NCBI RefSeq assembly: GCF_018145655.1
Contig: NZ_JAGSSY010000002.1
Location: forward strand, 248,001 to 312,000
Direction of reading: 5' to 3'
DNA length: 64,000 nucleotides
Origin: Campylobacter anatolicus
GTDB taxonomy: Bacteria; Campylobacterota; Campylobacteria; Campylobacterales; Campylobacteraceae
In this document: piece after piece, positions 29,301-40,360 of the stretch
How positions within the stretch are numbered: position 1 is the first letter of the stretch
Layout of the letters: every line of letters begins with the position of its first letter
Position numbers and translations under genes: made by a program
The notes under the pieces: model-generated
Told to the model about the DNA's origin: nothing
What the model saw: the letters and a program-made list of their open reading frames with translations, nothing else
The model's database searches: none

Positions 29301-30731
29301 ATGAAAAAGATGTGGTCTGGTCGTTTTAGCGAACAAAGTTCAAAGCTACTTGAGGAGTTTAATGCTTCTATCGGCTTTGATAAAAATTTATACCATGAGG
29401 ATATCGCGGGTAGCAAGGCACATGCGAAAATGCTTGGTGAGTGTGGAGTGTTAAAACGTAAAGAGGCAGAGGCGATAATGGCTGGACTTGATGCGGTCTT
29501 AGCCGAGATTAAAAGCGGTAAGTTTGAGTTTAAAGTAGAAGATGAGGACATTCATATGGCAGTTGAAAAGCGATTAAGTGAGCTTATTGGCTCTGAACTT
29601 GGTGGCAAACTTCATACTGCAAGGAGCCGAAACGATCAAGTTGCACTTGATTTTAAGCTTTTTGTAATGCGTCAAAATCTCAAAATTTCACAAGAAATTT
29701 ATAAATTTATAATCACACTTACAAATTTAGCCAAAGCACATACAGATACGCTAATGCCTGGCTACACACACTTGCAGCACGCTCAGCCAGTTAGCCTTGC
29801 TTTTCATCTACTTGCGTATGCTTTTATGTTTAAGCGTGATTATGAGCGATTTATTAGTTCGTATGAGCGAAACAATCTCTCTCCGCTTGGCTCAGCTGCA
29901 CTTGCTGGTACCCCGCACCCTATAAATCGAGAGATAGTAGCAGACGAGCTTGGCTTTGCAGGAGTTACGCAAAATGCTATGGATAGCGTGAGTGATCGTG
30001 ACTTTGCACTTGAAATTTTATTTAACATTAGCGTTTTAATGACTCACACTTCACGCCTTTGTGAGGAGCTTATACTTTGGAGTTCGCAAGAGTTTGGCTT
30101 TATTACGATAAGCGATAGCTACTCAACTGGTAGCTCCATAATGCCACAAAAGAAAAATCCAGATGTATGTGAGTTGATACGCGGTAAAACTGGGCGAGTA
30201 AATGGAAATTTGATAGCACTTTTAACAACTATGAAAGGTCTACCACTTGCATACAATAAAGATATGCAAGAAGATAAAGAGGGCGTGTTTGATAGCATTA
30301 ATGCTGCACTTAGCTCGGTTGTGATACTAAATGAGATGCTAAAAGAGGTTAAATTTAATGAGCAAAATATGTTAAAAGCGACACAAAGAGGACATTTAAG
30401 TGCGACAGACCTGGCTGATTATCTCGTACGTGAGAAAAACATACCGTTTCGCACGGCTCACTTTATCACCGGTAAAGCAGTAGCAATGGCTGAGAGTTTG
30501 GGTATAGATCTAAGTGAACTAAATGCCAAACAACTAAAAAATGTGGATGAAAACTTAGACGCAAATGCGGTTGAGTTTTTAAATTTAAACGTATCAAAAG
30601 AGGCTAGAAAATCAGCTGGCGGTACGGCAAATCCTAGTGTTTTAACTCAGATTAAGATGCTTGAAGCGTGGTTTGCAGAGGCTGAGTTCAAATCCAATAG
30701 CAAGGCTTGGAAAGAAGAAAAATTTAAATAG
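29301..30731 (+). CDS. argH: Argininosuccinate lyase
   Basis: ArgH cleaves argininosuccinate to arginine and fumarate in the last step of arginine synthesis. I choose ATG 29301 ([23 protein letters not shown]), giving 476 residues, near the family norm; the frame is open from 29127, but that 58-residue extension is not ArgH-like. The superfamily signature [11 protein letters not shown] lies near residue 280, with the catalytic Ser loop. [13 protein letters not shown] near 108 and [13 protein letters not shown]-like [14 protein letters not shown] near 152 provide further active-site residues. It stands alone, flanked by gaps on both sides. Confidence 0.96.
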   Translation: MKKMWSGRFSEQSSKLLEEFNASIGFDKNLYHEDIAGSKAHAKMLGECGVLKRKEAEAIMAGLDAVLAEIKSGKFEFKVEDEDIHMAVEKRLSELIGSELGGKLHTARSRNDQVALDFKLFVMRQNLKISQEIYKFIITLTNLAKAHTDTLMPGYTHLQHAQPVSLAFHLLAYAFMFKRDYERFISSYERNNLSPLGSAALAGTPHPINREIVADELGFAGVTQNAMDSVSDRDFALEILFNISVLMTHTSRLCEELILWSSQEFGFITISDSYSTGSSIMPQKKNPDVCELIRGKTGRVNGNLIALLTTMKGLPLAYNKDMQEDKEGVFDSINAALSSVVILNEMLKEVKFNEQNMLKATQRGHLSATDLADYLVREKNIPFRTAHFITGKAVAMAESLGIDLSELNAKQLKNVDENLDANAVEFLNLNVSKEARKSAGGTANPSVLTQIKMLEAWFAEAEFKSNSKAWKEEKFK

Positions 30732-31064
30732 ATCAAGATAAAATGGCTTTTAACCGACTAATGGGACTTTGATGAGTGCTTTGTGACAGATAATGGTGCA
30801 GAGCTTGATAAGTTTGACATTAGTTGGTGATTTTAGCCAGAGATGAATATGGATGTTGTACAAAATTTAGGTGCTAAGTATCGTTTACAACTATGACGCA
30901 AAGATTATCTCGCTATTAATTTTACTAATTAAATAGTATTTGCTACAGATAAAAACGTAAATTTTAAGTAAAAAATTATGCCATCACGGGAATATACTTA
31001 AACAAAATATTAACATTTTTAGATATAATTAAGAAAATTGCCAATTAAACTTAAAGGAGACGAG
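30732..31064 (+). other. Gap between argH and the chemoreceptor gene
   Basis: This 333-base gap has no complete gene. A short coding-like piece (30770-30830, DECFVTDNGAELDKFDISW) and another shortly after (MNMDVVQNLGAKYRL) are separated by stops and a frame change and may be a relic. The last 50 bases contain an AT-rich promoter-like region (ATATAATT at 31022-31029) and the strong AAAGGAGA ribosome site of the next gene. Confidence 0.4.
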
Positions 31065-32147
31065 ATGTTTGGATTTGATAAAAAATCGGATCTTGAAAAG
31101 CAAAATGAGGCTTTAAAGCAGGAGAATGAGCGACTTAAAAGTGAGCTTGAATTAGCACATAAAGAACTCACAAATATCGCCGACATATCGCAAACGAGTA
31201 AGTGTGATGACAAAAATAGCATTGTATTTTTACTACTTGAGAGTTATAAAAATAGTGTAGATTTCTTGCAAGGCACAATAAGAGAAAATCTAGAAATGCT
31301 TGATAATATGAATGAGTTAAATAACAAAACTTTCGCTCAAACAGATAGTCTAAGAGCCAAAACCACTGAGATAATTGGCTCAATGCAAAACATCCAGCAG
31401 ATGAGCGGTGAGTTACAAAATAATGCATCTTCGCTTGATAATAGCGTTCATTCTATCGCCGAGATCATAAATTTGATTAAAGATATTTCTGATCAGACTA
31501 ACCTTCTTGCATTAAACGCAGCCATAGAGGCAGCCCGTGCTGGTGAACATGGCAGAGGATTTGCCGTGGTGGCTGATGAAGTGCGAAAACTAGCTGAGAG
31601 AACGCAAAAGGCGACGCTTGAAGTTGAGGTAAATATAAACGGTTTAAAACAAAGCTCAAATACAATATCTCAAATGAGTGGAGAGTTTGTACTTTTATCG
31701 TCAGACTCTATGAAAAAACTTGGTGAGTTTAATCAAGGCATATTAATTGTCAATGATAACACTCAAAATATCTTAAATCAAACTATAAATGTAACAAACG
31801 AAGTATGCATAAGCAGAGGCAAGATAGATCATATAAATGTGAAATTAAAAGGCTACCGTGCGGCACTAAAAAGTGAGTTTGAAAGTATTCCAGATCATCA
31901 TAGTTGTCGATTTGGTAAATGGTTTACAAGTCAAGTAAAAGAGCTACTTAAAGATGATCAAAAAGCTATTGCATGTGTAAATAAACATCATGAAAATGTT
32001 CATAGAGGACTTACAAAGGCTATAGAAATTTTTTCAGATACGAGTAAAGATGATAGTGAAGGTATCGAGATACTTAGAGATGTTGAAAACTCAAGCAAAG
32101 TCGGCTTTGAAGCCTTGCTTGAAGCTATGAAACAAGTAAGAAAATAA
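31065..32147 (+). CDS. Soluble methyl-accepting chemotaxis protein with CZB domain
   Basis: A 360-residue cytosolic chemoreceptor with no membrane segments. Residues about 5-45 form a coiled coil ([20 protein letters not shown], a typical heptad pattern). The MCP signalling hairpin follows, with its tip [38 protein letters not shown] seen as [19 protein letters not shown] and [15 protein letters not shown] (near 145-180). The C-terminal chemoreceptor zinc-binding (CZB) domain has [10 protein letters not shown] and KHHENVHRG (near 280-320), so zinc- or redox-linked sensing is likely. AAAGGAGA before 31065 decides the start over an upstream frame extension. Confidence 0.93.
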   Translation: MFGFDKKSDLEKQNEALKQENERLKSELELAHKELTNIADISQTSKCDDKNSIVFLLLESYKNSVDFLQGTIRENLEMLDNMNELNNKTFAQTDSLRAKTTEIIGSMQNIQQMSGELQNNASSLDNSVHSIAEIINLIKDISDQTNLLALNAAIEAARAGEHGRGFAVVADEVRKLAERTQKATLEVEVNINGLKQSSNTISQMSGEFVLLSSDSMKKLGEFNQGILIVNDNTQNILNQTINVTNEVCISRGKIDHINVKLKGYRAALKSEFESIPDHHSCRFGKWFTSQVKELLKDDQKAIACVNKHHENVHRGLTKAIEIFSDTSKDDSEGIEILRDVENSSKVGFEALLEAMKQVRK

Positions 32148-32189
32148 TTAATTATTATATATAGTTGAGCTTTGACTGTCTTATATTTG

Positions 32190-32222
32190 ATTAAAAAGTG
32201 GCAGGATAGATACTGCCACTTT
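32190..32222 (-). terminator. Bidirectional terminator between the chemoreceptor and HIT genes
   Basis: AAAGTGGCAG (32195-32204) and CTGCCACTTT (32213-32222) form a perfect 10-bp stem. On the minus strand it is followed by a run of Ts, the better side, serving the HIT gene. On the plus strand it follows the chemoreceptor stop with a weaker T-rich tail. Confidence 0.85.
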
Positions 32223-32229
32223 AAATTTA

Positions 32230-32583
32230 TTAAAAGGTTGATTGTGGATCGATCGCAGCATCAGTCCAACCAAGTTTTGCACCACCAAGCATATGAAAGT
32301 GAAGGTGCATAACCTCTTGACCGCCATTTTCACCGCAGTTTGTAACGAGACGATAGCCACTTTTATCTACGCCCATAAGGCGTGCGACTTGCTGTATAAA
32401 AAGTAGCATTTCGCCCATTAAATCTGGCTCCATCTCTTGGATATTTTCAAAGTGCTTTTTAGGGATTATTAGGATATGTATAGGTGCTTTTGGGTTTATA
32501 TCATGAAAAGCTAGAAATTTATCATTTTCAATCACCTTGTTGCAAGGTATCTCTCCGACTATGATTTTTTCAAATACTGTCAT
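32230..32583 (-). CDS. HIT-family protein (HINT-like purine nucleotide hydrolase)
   Basis: A 117-residue histidine-triad protein. The HxHxHxx motif is visible as HLHFHMLGG (near 101-109), preceded by NPKAPIHILIIPKKHFENI (near 30-48), so a HINT-type nucleoside phosphoramidate hydrolase is likely. The enzymes are widespread and their physiological substrate is often unclear. It is monocistronic on the minus strand, divergent from pheS, an arrangement I recall from C. jejuni as well. AAAGGAGAAA lies upstream of the ATG. Confidence 0.95.
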   Translation of the reverse strand: MTVFEKIIVGEIPCNKVIENDKFLAFHDINPKAPIHILIIPKKHFENIQEMEPDLMGEMLLFIQQVARLMGVDKSGYRLVTNCGENGGQEVMHLHFHMLGGAKLGWTDAAIDPQSTF

Positions 32584-32687
32584 ATTTTCTCCTTTAAATT
32601 TTTAAAATTATATCATCACAGGCTTAAATTTAGTGCGTTTTTATCTGAATTTTTATACAATCATCGAAAAATTGTAAAGGTTTAACA

Positions 32688-33680
32688 TTGCAAGAATTTA
32701 TAGATAGGATAAACGAGTGCCAAATTTTAAGTGAATTAGAAAAAATTCGTATTGAGATATTTGGTAAAAAGGGCATTTTAACAAGTAGTTTTGCAAAGCT
32801 TAAAGGTATGGTGGAAGATGAAAAGCGTGAATTTGCCGTATTTTTAAACAAGCAAAGAGATGAGCTTACAGCTTTGATAGAGGCTAAAAAAGTAGAACTC
32901 GAACGGAGTGAAGTAGTAGAAAAAATGAAAGCTCAAGCCGTTGATATAACGTTATTTAATGAGCCAGTAGCAGCAGGAGCATTGCATCCGGTTATGGCTA
33001 CGATGGATAGGATAATAGAGTATTTCATATCACAAAATTTCTCGCTTGAGACAGGACCTTTAATAGAAGATGACTTTCATAACTTTGAAGCTTTAAATTT
33101 ACCAAAATATCACCCTGCACGTGATATGCAAGATACATTTTATTTAAATGACTTTAAGCTACTTCGCACTCACACAAGTCCGGTTCAAGTGCGAACGATG
33201 ATGGCAAACAAGCCTCCTATACGTATGATAGCACCTGGAACTGTCTTTCGCCGTGATATGGATATGACACACACGCCTATGTTTCATCAAGTTGAAGGAC
33301 TTGTTGTAGAAGATGGTGATAAAGTAAGCTTTGCAAATTTAAAGAGTATGCTCGAGGGTTTTTTAAAGGCTATATTTGGTGATGTTAAGGTGCGTTTTCG
33401 CCCTAGCTTCTTCCCATTCACTGAGCCAAGTGCCGAGGTTGATATAAGCTGTATATTCTGCCATGGAGATGGTTGCAGAGTATGTAAGCAAACCGGTTGG
33501 CTAGAAGTCCTTGGCTGTGGTGTGGTCGATCCAAATGTATTTAAAGCCGTTGGATATAAAAATGTCAGCGGATACGCGTTTGGACTTGGTGTGGAGCGTT
33601 TTGCGATGCTAATAAATCAAGTTCCTGACCTAAGATCACTTTTTGAGGGAGATTTAAGATTATTGGAGCAATTTAAATGA
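32688..33680 (+). CDS. pheS: Phenylalanyl-tRNA synthetase alpha subunit
   Basis: PheS is the catalytic subunit of the alpha2-beta2 enzyme that charges tRNA-Phe. The 330-residue product has the N-terminal coiled coil (about 1-90) and the class II core. Motif 2 lies around [26 protein letters not shown] (seen as [18 protein letters not shown], near 184-201) and motif 3 ends in [13 protein letters not shown] (near 296). The start is a TTG with AAAGG seven bases upstream. It overlaps pheT by four bases. A zinc-like Cys cluster ([12 protein letters not shown]) sits near 254-267, as in many bacterial PheS proteins. Confidence 0.97.
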   Translation: MQEFIDRINECQILSELEKIRIEIFGKKGILTSSFAKLKGMVEDEKREFAVFLNKQRDELTALIEAKKVELERSEVVEKMKAQAVDITLFNEPVAAGALHPVMATMDRIIEYFISQNFSLETGPLIEDDFHNFEALNLPKYHPARDMQDTFYLNDFKLLRTHTSPVQVRTMMANKPPIRMIAPGTVFRRDMDMTHTPMFHQVEGLVVEDGDKVSFANLKSMLEGFLKAIFGDVKVRFRPSFFPFTEPSAEVDISCIFCHGDGCRVCKQTGWLEVLGCGVVDPNVFKAVGYKNVSGYAFGLGVERFAMLINQVPDLRSLFEGDLRLLEQFK

Positions 33681-36010
33681 TAATATCAAAAAACTGGCTA
33701 AATGAGTGGGTAGAGCTTGGCGAGACGAGTGGTGAAACGCTCGTAAAGACGTTAAATTCGATAGGTTTAGAGGTAGATAGTTATAACAAAGTAAGCATCC
33801 CTGATAGTATAGTTGTTGGGTATGTTAAAAGCAGAGAAAAGCATCCAGATGCCGATAAGTTAAACATTTGTCAAGTGGATGTAGGTAGTGAGACGTTGCA
33901 AATAGTTTGCGGTGCAAAAAATGTTGAAGTAGGGCAGTTTGTTCCTGTCGCACTCATCGGCACAACTATGCCAAATGGACTTGAGATAAAAAAGGCGAAG
34001 CTACGAGGAGCTGAGAGTTATGGTATGATATGCTCATCTACTGAGCTAGGTCTTGTTAAGATAAATGACGGCATTATGTCACTTGATGAGAGTATAGGAC
34101 AGCTCAAACTCGGAGTTAGTTTAAATAAATTTGGTGTGTTTAGTGATGACATTATCGAAGTCGATATAACGGCAAATCGTGGCGATTGTCAAAGCCTGCA
34201 CGGCATCGCACGTGAAATTTGTGCTGCACTAGATCTAAATATGCGTGAAAATTTACCATTTGAAGATGCTGAAAATTTATTGGGTATTGGTAGACTTGTA
34301 TCTGTGCGTGCAGATGAAGGACTAAGAGGCTCATTCTTGTATCGTGCATTTGAAATAAAAAATAAAATTTACGAAAATCTCCTCACACGCCTGCGTCTAG
34401 CACTCATTGATAGCAAGAGTAAAAATGCTGTTGATAGATTGATTGATTATGTGACGTATTGCACAGGAGTCTTGTTTAATACATATGATTACACAAAGTT
34501 AGTTGGCGATAATGAACGTGTTGTTTTTGATATAAAAAAGGGTAAGTATGGTGAAAATATCGTATCTTGCAATGATAAAATTTTAAGTATTGCTGGGATT
34601 TATAAAGATGATAAATTTGGCATTGATGAGCATTCAAAGATTGTAATCATCGAGGCAAACTACACAGAACCAGCCGTGATAGCTCAAACTACTGGCGAAG
34701 ATAAATCTATCAAAAAGGGCGAACAAGTCTATCGCTCAAGTCGCGGAAGTGAGCCAAATATAGCTTATGGAGCTGATTATTTGTTTAAAAGATTGTCAAA
34801 TTTAAAAGATGTTAGCCTTTATGCAGGATCACAACAAGCCATATTACGTAAAGATCTGTTTACTTTTAGTATACCTTTAAATGAGCTTACTTGTATGATA
34901 GGTCAAGAGATACCGCGTAATGAGATCGTTAAAATTTTAAAAAAGCTTGGCTTTGAAGTAGGTGTAAATGTGGAACAAGAGAGCATAAATATAAAAGTTC
35001 CAGCATTTCGCCACGATATATCAAACTCACACGATGTTTGTGAGGAGATCGTGCGTATAGTAGGTATTGATAATATCGCGTCTGTTCCATTAAATTTTGC
35101 CGAACAAAATCGTCTAACACCGACATATTTACGATACAAAAATGCCTTAAATTTACGCCATCGTGCGGCGAATTGTGGTTTTTTTGAAAGTGTTCATTAT
35201 GTATTTGACAATCTTGATGAACTAACTCGTCTTGGCTTTAAGCCTTGTAAAATCAGTATATTAAACCCTATAAATAACGAGCTAAATACGCTACGTCCAA
35301 CACTAGTAAATCATCTTTTAAACTCTTGTGAGAGAAATATCAAAAACTCACGTAAATCAGTTAAACTATTTGAGCTTGGTGAAGTTTTTGACGAAAATGC
35401 TGTGCAAAGCGATCGTTTGGGATTTGTAATGAGTGGGTTAGCTTATGAGCCTACGCTTACAAATGGTTCAAAAGGTGTGGAGGCGAATTTTTATGAGTTT
35501 GCATCTGCGGTGCAAAATGTAGTTGGTAAATTTGAGCTTAAAAAGAGTGAAAATTTAAACTACTTAAGTCCATATGAACAGGCTGAAATTTATCAAAATG
35601 GTAAGAAGATCGGCTATATTGGGCGTGTTGATATACGAGTAGAAAGCTTACGAGATCTTCCTAAAACATACATCTGCGAGATAGAATTTGACGCTTTAAA
35701 ATTTGAGACAATCAAAGTAAACATTTACTCTAAATTCCCAAGTATCAGTCGCGATCTAAGTCTTGTTGTGCCTAATGGCTTTGAGTTTGGGAAAATTTAT
35801 GAGTGTATCCGCAGGTTAAATTTAAAAGAGCTAAAAGAGCTTGTACCGGTGGATATTTACCGTGGAGCAGGGCTTGAAAACGCAGCTAGTGTTAGCCTAA
35901 AACTAACATTTCAAGATATGGATAAGACGCTTGAAGATGATGAAGTGGTATCTTTGATGGATAAAATTTTATCTGTGCTTAAAAATGAGCTAGGTATCGC
36001 CATAAGATGA
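33677..36010 (+). CDS. pheT: Phenylalanyl-tRNA synthetase beta subunit
   Basis: PheT is the structural, tRNA-binding and editing subunit. The 777-residue protein is of normal length. The N-terminal OB-fold tRNA-binding domain (about 40-150) has [16 protein letters not shown] and [11 protein letters not shown]3/B4 editing-like domains, B5 ([28 protein letters not shown] region, key part VPAFRHDI) and a C-terminal ferredoxin-like anticodon-binding domain ([13 protein letters not shown] onward) follow. The ATG overlaps the pheS stop, and the 3' end overlaps aroA. Confidence 0.97.
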   Translation: MIISKNWLNEWVELGETSGETLVKTLNSIGLEVDSYNKVSIPDSIVVGYVKSREKHPDADKLNICQVDVGSETLQIVCGAKNVEVGQFVPVALIGTTMPNGLEIKKAKLRGAESYGMICSSTELGLVKINDGIMSLDESIGQLKLGVSLNKFGVFSDDIIEVDITANRGDCQSLHGIAREICAALDLNMRENLPFEDAENLLGIGRLVSVRADEGLRGSFLYRAFEIKNKIYENLLTRLRLALIDSKSKNAVDRLIDYVTYCTGVLFNTYDYTKLVGDNERVVFDIKKGKYGENIVSCNDKILSIAGIYKDDKFGIDEHSKIVIIEANYTEPAVIAQTTGEDKSIKKGEQVYRSSRGSEPNIAYGADYLFKRLSNLKDVSLYAGSQQAILRKDLFTFSIPLNELTCMIGQEIPRNEIVKILKKLGFEVGVNVEQESINIKVPAFRHDISNSHDVCEEIVRIVGIDNIASVPLNFAEQNRLTPTYLRYKNALNLRHRAANCGFFESVHYVFDNLDELTRLGFKPCKISILNPINNELNTLRPTLVNHLLNSCERNIKNSRKSVKLFELGEVFDENAVQSDRLGFVMSGLAYEPTLTNGSKGVEANFYEFASAVQNVVGKFELKKSENLNYLSPYEQAEIYQNGKKIGYIGRVDIRVESLRDLPKTYICEIEFDALKFETIKVNIYSKFPSISRDLSLVVPNGFEFGKIYECIRRLNLKELKELVPVDIYRGAGLENAASVSLKLTFQDMDKTLEDDEVVSLMDKILSVLKNELGIAIR

Positions 36011-37281
36011 AAGTTTGCATACTAAATGAGCCGATAAATGCACTTTTAGATCGCATTGCAAGTGATAAGTCTATATCGCATAGAACGGCGATATTTTCGT
36101 TACTCAGCGACAGACCGAGTCGTGTGCGTAACTATCTAAGAGCTGAAGATACGCTAAATACTTTAAAGATAGTGGAGCTTTTGGGTGCAAATGTGAAGCA
36201 AGATGGCGATGAGATCGTCATTACTCCTCCTGTAAATATAGCCGAACCACATAAAGTTTTAGAGTGTGGCAACTCAGGCACGGCTATGCGACTGTTTATG
36301 GGGCTACTTGCAGCACAGGATGGCTTTTATGTCTTAAGTGGCGATGAGTATTTAAACGCTCGTCCTATGGCACGTGTGAGTAATCCACTCATTGCAGTTG
36401 GAGCAAAGATAGACGGCACAAACAATGGTGACACCGCACCGCTTTGTATACGTGGTACAAAGCTTGAGTGGTTTAAATTTCATAGCTCAATAGCTTCAGC
36501 TCAGATAAAAAGTGCATTACTACTTGCAGCACTTTACTCAAATGGTTGTGAATTTAGTGAAAATGAGCTAAGTCGAGATCACACCGAACGTATGTTAAAA
36601 GGTATGGGAGCCGACATCGTAACCAATGGACTTAATATATGCTTAAAGCCGATGAAATCGCCACTTAAACCTCTTGATATAGATGTACCAAACGACCCAA
36701 GCTCGGCATTTTTCTTTGCAGTTGCAGCGTGTATCGTGCCTGGATCTTATGTGGTGTTAAAAAATATGCTACTTAACAAAACTCGCATAGAGGCTTATAA
36801 AGTGCTTGAGAGAATGGGTGCTGATATTAAATTTAAAGAGACGACAAGCGAGTATGAGAGTGTTGGTGAGATAGAGATAAGGTATGCTCCGCTTCATGCT
36901 GTGAGCGTAAGTGAGAACATCTCGTGGCTCATTGACGAGGCACCTGCACTAGCGGTGGCATTTGCGTGTGCGAGTGGAACAAGTAGGTTAAGAAATGCAA
37001 GGGAGCTACGTGTGAAGGAGTGCGATCGTATTGCCGTTAGCGTAGCTGGGCTTAAAAAATGTGGCATAGATGCACATGAGCTTGAGGATGGCTTTGAGAT
37101 AACTGGTGGCACGGCAAACTCAGCTATTATTGATAGTCACGGAGATCATCGTATTGCTATGAGCTTTGCTGTGCTTGGGCTAAGGTGTGGAATGATTATA
37201 CAAAAGAGCGAATTTATTGCAACATCTTTTCCAAATTTTAGCCAGATTATGCGTAAAATAGGGGCTAGTATTGAAGATTGA
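36007..37281 (+). CDS. aroA: 5-Enolpyruvylshikimate-3-phosphate synthase
   Basis: AroA transfers enolpyruvate from PEP to shikimate-3-phosphate, the sixth step of the shikimate pathway. The 424-residue product shows the DKSISHRTAIFSLLS start motif, the LECGNSGTAMRLFMGLL signature (near 85-101) and RVKECDRI with the second EPSP signature in the C-terminal half (about 335-345). It overlaps pheT by four bases and its end overlaps the ispH TTG start by 11, so it is inside the pheS-to-rpsA run. PEP-site residues look intact. Confidence 0.97.
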   Translation: MKVCILNEPINALLDRIASDKSISHRTAIFSLLSDRPSRVRNYLRAEDTLNTLKIVELLGANVKQDGDEIVITPPVNIAEPHKVLECGNSGTAMRLFMGLLAAQDGFYVLSGDEYLNARPMARVSNPLIAVGAKIDGTNNGDTAPLCIRGTKLEWFKFHSSIASAQIKSALLLAALYSNGCEFSENELSRDHTERMLKGMGADIVTNGLNICLKPMKSPLKPLDIDVPNDPSSAFFFAVAACIVPGSYVVLKNMLLNKTRIEAYKVLERMGADIKFKETTSEYESVGEIEIRYAPLHAVSVSENISWLIDEAPALAVAFACASGTSRLRNARELRVKECDRIAVSVAGLKKCGIDAHELEDGFEITGGTANSAIIDSHGDHRIAMSFAVLGLRCGMIIQKSEFIATSFPNFSQIMRKIGASIED

Positions 37282-38095
37282 GCTTGCTAGTAGTTATGGA
37301 TTTTGCTTTGGAGTAAAAAGGGCGATAAAGATAGCTGAAAACGCCAAAGATGCCGCAACTATCGGACCGCTCATACATAATAACGAAGAGATAAATCGTT
37401 TGTCTGTTAAATTTAATGTTAAAACGCTTGAAGGAATTGATGAGTTAAAGGACGAGAAAAAAGCTATTATACGCACTCACGGTATCACAAAAAGTGACCT
37501 TGCGGAGTTAAAAAAAAGTGACATAAATATCATTGACGCTACATGTCCATTTGTTACTAAACCGCAGCAAATTTGTGAGCAGATGAGCAATGAGGGTTAT
37601 GACGTGGTTATCTACGGAGATGCCACACACCCCGAGGTAAAAGGGGTTAAGTCCTATGCAAACGGCAACGTCTATGTTGTACTTGATGAGAGTGAGCTTG
37701 AAAATGTGCGATTAAAGCAAAAAGTGGCCGTTGTGAGTCAGACGACACGTAAGGTTGAGAAATTTATGCAGATTGTAAATTTTTTAATACTTAAAGTGCG
37801 TGAGGTGCGTGTGTTTAACACCATTTGTAACGCTACTTTTGAAAATCAAGAGGCGGTTAAATCACTAGCACAAAAAGCCGATGTGATGGTTATAATAGGT
37901 GGCAAAAACAGCTCAAACACAAAGCAACTCTATCTAATCTCTAAAAATTTCTGCGAGGATAGTTATCTGATAGAAAGTGAGGATGAGTTAAAAAATGAGT
38001 GGTTTAACAACAAAAATCTTTGTGGTATTAGTGCAGGAGCTAGTACACCAGATTGGATTATTCAAAAAGTTGTAGATAAGATAGAAAAAATTTAG
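37271..38095 (+). CDS. ispH: 4-Hydroxy-3-methylbut-2-enyl diphosphate reductase
   Basis: IspH makes IPP and DMAPP in the last step of the MEP isoprenoid pathway and carries an oxygen-sensitive Fe-S cluster. The 274-residue product has the three cluster cysteines in the expected places: YGFCFGVKRA (near residue 12), IDATCPFVTK (near 95) and FNTICNATFENQEA (near 190). The THP and SQTT motifs and a C-terminal GISAGASTPDWII complete the family pattern. The start is TTG at 37271, overlapping the aroA end. Confidence 0.96.
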   Translation: MKIELASSYGFCFGVKRAIKIAENAKDAATIGPLIHNNEEINRLSVKFNVKTLEGIDELKDEKKAIIRTHGITKSDLAELKKSDINIIDATCPFVTKPQQICEQMSNEGYDVVIYGDATHPEVKGVKSYANGNVYVVLDESELENVRLKQKVAVVSQTTRKVEKFMQIVNFLILKVREVRVFNTICNATFENQEAVKSLAQKADVMVIIGGKNSSNTKQLYLISKNFCEDSYLIESEDELKNEWFNNKNLCGISAGASTPDWIIQKVVDKIEKI

Positions 38096-38200
38096 AACTC
38101 ATAATAATGTAGATGAGATAAATTTAATCCGTAAATAAGCGATTTTTAAATATAATTAAAAACTTTGTCTGCGGACAACTAAAAAATATAAAGGATCAAG

Positions 38201-39871
38201 ATGGCTGTGAACAAGAGCGTTCAACTCAAAGCAAAGGACGATGATATAGAAGATATAGACTTTGCTACTATGTTAGAGGAGTCTTTTAAGAAGGCTGAAG
38301 AAGATAGCGATGGAGTGATCGTCGATATCAAAGGTGATGAGGTTTTAGTCAATGTTGGCAAGAAATCAGAGGGTATTTTAAGTATCTTTGAGATAACTGA
38401 CTTTGATGGCAACTTGAAGTATAAAGTTGGCGATACCATAAAGGTCGCGATAACTGGCTCAAGGGGTGGCAGGCCTATCGTTTCTCATAAAAAAGCACTA
38501 AAAAAAGAGAAAGTAAAGGCTTTTATAGACTCTTACGATCCTGATAATACAGATGAAATAGACGTTAAAATCGTTAATAAAAATAAAGGTGGCTTTGTGG
38601 CACAAGATACTGATGGTGTTGAGTTTTTCCTACCAAAAACACAAAGTGGCTTCAAAAATACTAACGATATAGTAGGTAAAAACTACAAAGTGCGTGTCAT
38701 AAAAGTAGATAAAGATGAGCAAAGTATCATTGTATCTCGTAAGAAAATTTTAGATGATGACCGTAAAAAACGTAAAGAAGCACTAGCTAACATCATTGAT
38801 AATACAGATGTTATGGAAGGTGTTATTAAAAAGATCACAACTTATGGTATGTTTGTTGATGTTGGTGGTGTTGATGGCTTAGTGCACTATAGTGAGATAA
38901 GCTATAAAGGACCTGTTAATCCAAATACACTTTACAAAGAAGGTGATAAGGTGGCGGTAAAGGTTATAAGTTACGATAATGAAAAACGTCACTTATCGCT
39001 ATCTATCAAGGCGGCTATGCCTGATCCTTGGGATGAGATAAAAGATGGCTTAGATGTCGGTGATACGATAAAAGTTATCGTAAGCAACATAGAGCCTTAT
39101 GGTGCGTTTGTGGATCTTGGTAATGACATAGAGGGATTTTTGCATATTTCTGAAATTTCATGGGATAAGAATATTAAAAATCCAAAAGATCACATAAGCG
39201 AAGGCGAAGAGATAGATGTTGAAGTTATTGAGATAGACGCAAAAGGACACCGTCTAAGAGTTAGCCTTAAAAATTTATTGCCAAAGCCATTTGATGAGTT
39301 TAAAGCTAAATTTAAAGAGGGCGATGTTGTTAAAGGCGTGGTCACTAGTGTTACATCATTTGGTGCATTTATCCGCATAGGTGGTTTGATAGAGGGGCTC
39401 TTGCATAACGAAGATGCATCTTGGGATAGAAACGACAAATGTAAAGATCTGTTTAAAAATGGCGATGAGATTGAAGTAAAGATTATTAAAATAGACAGCG
39501 AGGATCAAAAAGTATCGCTTAGTTTAAAAGATCTTAAACAAAGCCCAGTGCAAGAATTTGCTAATAAATTTAATGTTGGCGATATAGTTAAGGGTAAAAT
39601 CCGCGATATAAAAGAGTTTGGCGTATTTGTTGAACTTGGTAATAATGTAGACGCACTTATTCGCAAAGAGGACCTAGGTAGCGTTGATGAGGCTGGTCTG
39701 AAAATAGGTGATGATATAGAGGCGGCTATTGCTTTTATAGATGAGAAAAAAAATAGAATCCGTCTAAGTATCCGTCGCCTAGCAAAACAAAAAGAGCGTG
39801 AAGTGCTAAATGAGATAAATGATAATGATAAGTTAACCCTTGGTGATATTATCAAGGAGCAATTGCAATAA
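38201..39871 (+). CDS. rpsA: 30S ribosomal protein S1
   Basis: S1 helps the 30S subunit bind structured or weakly initiated mRNAs. The 556-residue product contains six S1 repeats, the normal bacterial number. The first two are diverged (from about 33 and 112), followed by four clearer ones with GMFVDVGGVDGLVHYSEI, GAFVDLGNDIEGFLHISEI, GAFIRIGGLIEGLLHNEDA and GVFVELGNNVDALIRKEDL near 210, 295, 382 and 470. AAAGGATC precedes the ATG. A 105-base gap with promoter-like AT-rich sequence separates it from ispH, so it may have its own promoter. Confidence 0.97.
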   Translation: MAVNKSVQLKAKDDDIEDIDFATMLEESFKKAEEDSDGVIVDIKGDEVLVNVGKKSEGILSIFEITDFDGNLKYKVGDTIKVAITGSRGGRPIVSHKKALKKEKVKAFIDSYDPDNTDEIDVKIVNKNKGGFVAQDTDGVEFFLPKTQSGFKNTNDIVGKNYKVRVIKVDKDEQSIIVSRKKILDDDRKKRKEALANIIDNTDVMEGVIKKITTYGMFVDVGGVDGLVHYSEISYKGPVNPNTLYKEGDKVAVKVISYDNEKRHLSLSIKAAMPDPWDEIKDGLDVGDTIKVIVSNIEPYGAFVDLGNDIEGFLHISEISWDKNIKNPKDHISEGEEIDVEVIEIDAKGHRLRVSLKNLLPKPFDEFKAKFKEGDVVKGVVTSVTSFGAFIRIGGLIEGLLHNEDASWDRNDKCKDLFKNGDEIEVKIIKIDSEDQKVSLSLKDLKQSPVQEFANKFNVGDIVKGKIRDIKEFGVFVELGNNVDALIRKEDLGSVDEAGLKIGDDIEAAIAFIDEKKNRIRLSIRRLAKQKEREVLNEINDNDKLTLGDIIKEQLQ

Positions 39872-39874
39872 CTA

Positions 39875-40360
39875 ATGGGTAGACACACTCTTTTAGTAAT
39901 AGTTGTGATATTGTTTTTTGCACTTGGGGTTTGTGGCGTATTTTTATATAGATACGCCAACTCAAATTTAGTGCAAATTTATAGCACAACAGAATCAAGA
40001 GAGCAAAATACTACTCAAACAAAGATAGACAAACAAGGTGGTTGGATAAGTGATCTAGCAAGTATAGGTAAAAAAGATTATACATTTGCTACAAATGAAA
40101 TTTTTATCGAATATAATAAACATAAAAAAGAGATACCGATAATAACAGCATTTGAGTTGATAATCGATAAAAATGATATATACTCCGTGTTTTGTCTTAT
40201 GCAGACATTAAGAAATAGCCAAGTTGATTTTTCAGTTATAAAAGATAGCACTAAAAGTCAAATTTTTTTAAACACCCAAGATTCTGAGCTACTTCAGCGT
40301 ATTATTTTACAGCTAAGAACTTATGACATTCACTCAAGTGTAAGAGAGGTCAAAATATGA
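39875..40360 (+). CDS. Conserved hypothetical single-span membrane protein between rpsA and serA
   Basis: A 161-residue protein with one N-terminal helix (about residues 6-26, LLVIVVILFFALGVCGVFLY) and a hydrophilic domain that would face the periplasm. I recognise no known domain in the soluble part. It starts three bases after rpsA and overlaps serA by four, so it is co-transcribed with both. As I recall, a hypothetical gene occupies the same position in C. jejuni, so it is conserved by position. AAGGAG lies 14 bases before the ATG, rather far. The function is unknown. Confidence 0.8.
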   Translation: MGRHTLLVIVVILFFALGVCGVFLYRYANSNLVQIYSTTESREQNTTQTKIDKQGGWISDLASIGKKDYTFATNEIFIEYNKHKKEIPIITAFELIIDKNDIYSVFCLMQTLRNSQVDFSVIKDSTKSQIFLNTQDSELLQRIILQLRTYDIHSSVREVKI

